Source: Bacteroidota bacterium
GTDB taxonomy: Bacteria; Bacteroidota; Ignavibacteria; Tepidaquicellales; Tepidaquicellaceae
Assembly (NCBI GenBank): GCA_023429265.1
Contig: JAEYVS010000137.1
Location: forward strand, 1-7,243
DNA: 7,243 bases
Direction of reading: 5' to 3'
Shown one piece after another: positions 5,345 to 7,243 of this stretch; the stretch's first letter is position 1; each line of letters begins with the position of its first letter. Made by a program: the position numbers and the translations under genes. Under the pieces are notes generated by a model. It worked only from the letters and a program-made list of their open reading frames with translations. It was not told where the DNA came from and did no database searches.

Positions 5345-6131
5345 TCAGGTCGCCTCCTTCAGTAATGTGAGTATCACCCAGGTAAGCTTCGATAACTTTC
5401 GGATCTTTCTGTATTTCCTTAGGCAGACCTTCGGCTATTTTCTCGCCGTAATCCAGCACGAATATACGTTCGCAAATTCCCATCACCACCTGCATATCGT
5501 GCTCTATGAGAAGAATTGAAAGCTTAAACTTATCCTTCACTTCTTTAATTAAATTCATCAGGTCTTGCTTTTCCACAGGGTTCATTCCCGCGGCAGGCTC
5601 ATCCAATAAAAGCAGCTTTGGGGAAGTAGCAAGTGCTCTGACAATTTCGAGCTTTCTTTGTTCGCCGTATGGAAGAGATTTAGAATATTCATCCGCATCA
5701 TCGAGAAGCCCGAATATCTCGAGGAGTTCTTCTATCTTTTTATCTATTTCTTTCTCTTCTTTATAAAAACCCCCGGGACGTATTATAGAGCTAAAGAAGC
5801 CTGCTTTAATGTCCTTCCCAAAAGAAACCCGGACATTATCCTTTAAGCTCAGCGTGGGGAATAGACGGATATTCTGGAATGTCCTGCTGATGCCCATCGC
5901 GGAAACTTCATAAGGCTTTTTCCCAACAACGCTTTTACCATTGAAAAGAATGTCTCCTTCGGTGGGTTCATAAACACCGGTTATCATATTAAACACGGTA
6001 GTTTTCCCCGCTCCATTAGGTCCTATCATTCCGATTAGCTCTCCTTCACCAACGTGTGTGCTTACTCTGTCCACGCAGGTCAGTCCGCCAAATCGCATCG
6101 TTACATTATTTATCTCAAGTATTTTCGACAT
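5337..6131 (-). CDS. livG: Branched-chain amino-acid ABC transporter ATP-binding protein LivG
   Basis: From the ATG at 6129-6131 the product has 264 residues. It contains Walker A GPNGAGKTT (37-45), a Q-loop at Gln86 in RTFQNIRLF, the LivG-type signature LPYGEQRKLEIVRAL (153-167), Walker B LLLLDEPAAGMNP (173-185), and an H-loop His211 in IEHDM, ending in VIEAYLGD near the C-terminus. The extended region of about 105-135 between Q-loop and signature is also usual for LivG. An in-frame GTG at 6173 would add 14 residues, but that extension lies inside livM coding sequence and the AAAGGAG 4 nt before the ATG supports the shorter form. The gene overlaps livM by 17 nt and livF by 8 nt. It is one half of the ATPase pair driving the importer. 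Confidence 0.95.
   Translation of the reverse strand: MSKILEINNVTMRFGGLTCVDRVSTHVGEGELIGMIGPNGAGKTTVFNMITGVYEPTEGDILFNGKSVVGKKPYEVSAMGISRTFQNIRLFPTLSLKDNVRVSFGKDIKAGFFSSIIRPGGFYKEEKEIDKKIEELLEIFGLLDDADEYSKSLPYGEQRKLEIVRALATSPKLLLLDEPAAGMNPVEKQDLMNLIKEVKDKFKLSILLIEHDMQVVMGICERIFVLDYGEKIAEGLPKEIQKDPKVIEAYLGDTHITEGGDLNA
5353..5359 (-). promoter_or_regulatory. Strong Shine-Dalgarno site of livF inside livG
   Basis: AAGGAGG on the minus strand lies 8 nt before the livF ATG, within the last codons of livG. It shows that this organism does use Shine-Dalgarno pairing, which makes its absence in front of the aminotransferase more notable. Confidence 0.85.
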
Positions 6132-7161
6132 CGTGCTCCTTTCCAACTTTTTTCTGCCGTCTGAGTCTGACACCGAATAATCCCTGAGGTCTTAAAAGCA
6201 TCATTATTATAAGCAGCAGAGCATAAATTATCATCCTGTACTCGGCTACTTCCCTCAATAGCTCCGGCAATATGGTCAAAACTATTGCCGCAATGATCAC
6301 ACCCATCATACTTCCCATACCGCCGAGTATAACCATCACTACGATTTCCACAGAGCGGAGGAAGTTAAAATCTTCGGGATTAATGTATTCATTAAAGAAA
6401 GCAAAGAGCGTTCCAGCTATCCCCGCGAAAAATGCACCGGTTACAAAAGCTGTTACTTTAAACTTTGTTGTATTCACACCCATAGCTTCAGCGGCGATCT
6501 CATCATCCTTCACCGCCAGATATCCTCTGCCGTAAGTGGAATGAATAAGATTATAGATCACAAATATGCAAACAGCAGCAAGGAAAAATACCCAGAAGAA
6601 GCTGGTGAATTCCTTTATGGCGTAGAACTGGTTAGACATACCCGTAAGCTCTGGAACCATATTCAGGCTCTTTGTGCCATTCTCATAAATATATACACCT
6701 CTGAAACCCTGCGCACCTCCAATGAAATCTACACCCTGTATTATCACGCGAATAATCTCACTAAAACCTAAGGTAACGATTGCAAGGTAATCACCTTTTA
6801 ATCTCAATGAGGGAATCCCAACAATCAATCCAACTATCGCCGCCGATACTCCCCCGATTATAAGCATTATAATGAAGACCATTGATGTACCAAAACTTCC
6901 CTCTCCAAAGGTACCAATGAAAAACGGGGCAAAATAACAGTATGTACACGCTGATGTGTAAGCTCCGATAGCCATAAACCCTGCGTGCCCCAGAGAGAAC
7001 TGCCCGGTATAGCCGTTAATCAGATTTAGGCTGGTAGCCAGGATAATATTGATGCCTATGAAAACAAGTACAGTAAGATAGTACGGGTCTATAGAATCCG
7101 AGAAAAGATTTATTATAAAAATGGCGAGAATGGAAACCGCGAAAATGCTGTAATTCTTCAT
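6115..7161 (-). CDS. livM: Branched-chain amino-acid ABC transporter permease LivM
   Basis: The 348-residue product is a multi-span inner-membrane permease. The N-terminus (5-45) is two hydrophobic spans, followed by the family hallmark LNLINGYTGQFSLGHAGFMA (45-64), further spans around 93-117, 125-141, 186-205, 237-257, 270-300 and 309-324, and the C-terminal LRPQGLFG (323-330). The cytoplasmic coupling loop GRGYLAVKDDEIAAEAMGVN (211-230), which contacts the ATPases, is intact. It would pair with a LivH permease and a periplasmic LivK-type binding protein, neither of which is in the window; they may lie to the right or elsewhere. Its stop overlaps livG by 17 nt. The ATG at 7159-7161 directly precedes a typical first membrane span; no strong Shine-Dalgarno sequence is seen. 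The length is usual for the family. Confidence 0.95.
   Translation of the reverse strand: MKNYSIFAVSILAIFIINLFSDSIDPYYLTVLVFIGINIILATSLNLINGYTGQFSLGHAGFMAIGAYTSACTYCYFAPFFIGTFGEGSFGTSMVFIIMLIIGGVSAAIVGLIVGIPSLRLKGDYLAIVTLGFSEIIRVIIQGVDFIGGAQGFRGVYIYENGTKSLNMVPELTGMSNQFYAIKEFTSFFWVFFLAAVCIFVIYNLIHSTYGRGYLAVKDDEIAAEAMGVNTTKFKVTAFVTGAFFAGIAGTLFAFFNEYINPEDFNFLRSVEIVVMVILGGMGSMMGVIIAAIVLTILPELLREVAEYRMIIYALLLIIMMLLRPQGLFGVRLRRQKKVGKEHDVENT
6136..6142 (-). promoter_or_regulatory. Shine-Dalgarno site that decides the livG start
   Basis: AAAGGAG on the minus strand ends 4 nt before the ATG at 6129-6131. It lies within livM and favours this ATG over the in-frame GTG at 6173. Confidence 0.75.
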
Positions 7162-7190
7162 TTAGTGAAGAAATGCTTCTATAAAAAGAT

Positions 7191-7219
7191 GTTCGAAGCT
7201 GATAATAACCTCTTCGAAC
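7191..7219 (-). terminator. 8-bp hairpin with short T tract upstream of livM, possible terminator
   Basis: GTTCGAAG (7191-7198) and CTTCGAAC (7212-7219) are perfect inverted copies around a 13-nt loop. On the minus strand the hairpin is followed by ATCTTTTTAT, so it resembles an intrinsic terminator placed about 30 nt before the livM ATG. It could end transcription of an upstream gene or attenuate entry into livM. The T tract is short and the loop long, so the call is tentative. The last 82 bases of the window otherwise show no recognised gene. Confidence 0.35.
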
Positions 7220-7243
7220 TGTACGGGTTTGTTTGTGGGCGAT

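Noticed and set aside
6132..6173. GTG-initiated 14-residue extension of LivG
   Set aside because: The extension is a shadow of livM, and a Shine-Dalgarno sequence sits just before the internal ATG.
7162..7242. Open 26-codon tail on the minus strand ending in TAA right before the livM ATG
   Set aside because: It could be the C-terminus of an upstream gene, but it does not resemble a LivH ending, another frame is also open, and the stretch contains a terminator-like hairpin.

Overview
The window looks like chromosomal DNA of a Gram-negative, moderately AT-rich bacterium. The secreted M1-type peptidase, the weak ribosome binding sites on several genes and the stand-alone four-helix-bundle gene would fit the Bacteroidota/Ignavibacteriota (FCB) side of the tree, but no rRNA or other marker is present, so this is only a suggestion.

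Layout. Bases 1-849 (minus) hold the N-terminal 283 residues of a secreted M1-family metallopeptidase that runs off the left edge. Bases 943-1274 (minus) hold two very small, adjacent, single-span membrane protein genes (57 and 51 aa) that look like diverged copies of each other. An AT-rich 158-bp spacer separates them from a divergent plus-strand gene (1433-2089) for a 218-aa exported protein of unknown function. A 471-bp convergent gap (2090-2560) has no convincing gene but carries two clear inverted repeats, one REP-like and one terminator-like.

The right-hand 4.6 kb is a minus-strand, operon-like block read from right to left: livM (permease), livG and livF (two ATPases) of a branched-chain/hydrophobic amino-acid ABC importer, then a small four-helix-bundle (23S rRNA intervening-sequence-protein family) gene, then a PLP-dependent class I/II aminotransferase, and last a PNPOx-like flavin split-barrel protein. 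livM/livG overlap by 17 nt, livG/livF by 8 nt, and the aminotransferase and split-barrel genes are 19 nt apart. The natural reading is amino-acid uptake coupled to transamination.

The most unusual feature is the 453-bp cassette at 4176-4628, between livF and the aminotransferase. It is the four-helix-bundle gene flanked by arrays of a 7-base repeat in inverted orientation: nine perfect copies of GTTAAAA plus one variant on one side, and five degenerate copies on the opposite strand on the other. The arrays begin 5 nt after the livF stop and end 3 nt before the aminotransferase ATG. Removing the cassette would leave livF and the aminotransferase 8 nt apart, as in the rest of the operon. I infer that this is an inserted, possibly mobile, IVS-like element that leaves the aminotransferase with a heptanucleotide array where its ribosome binding site should be.
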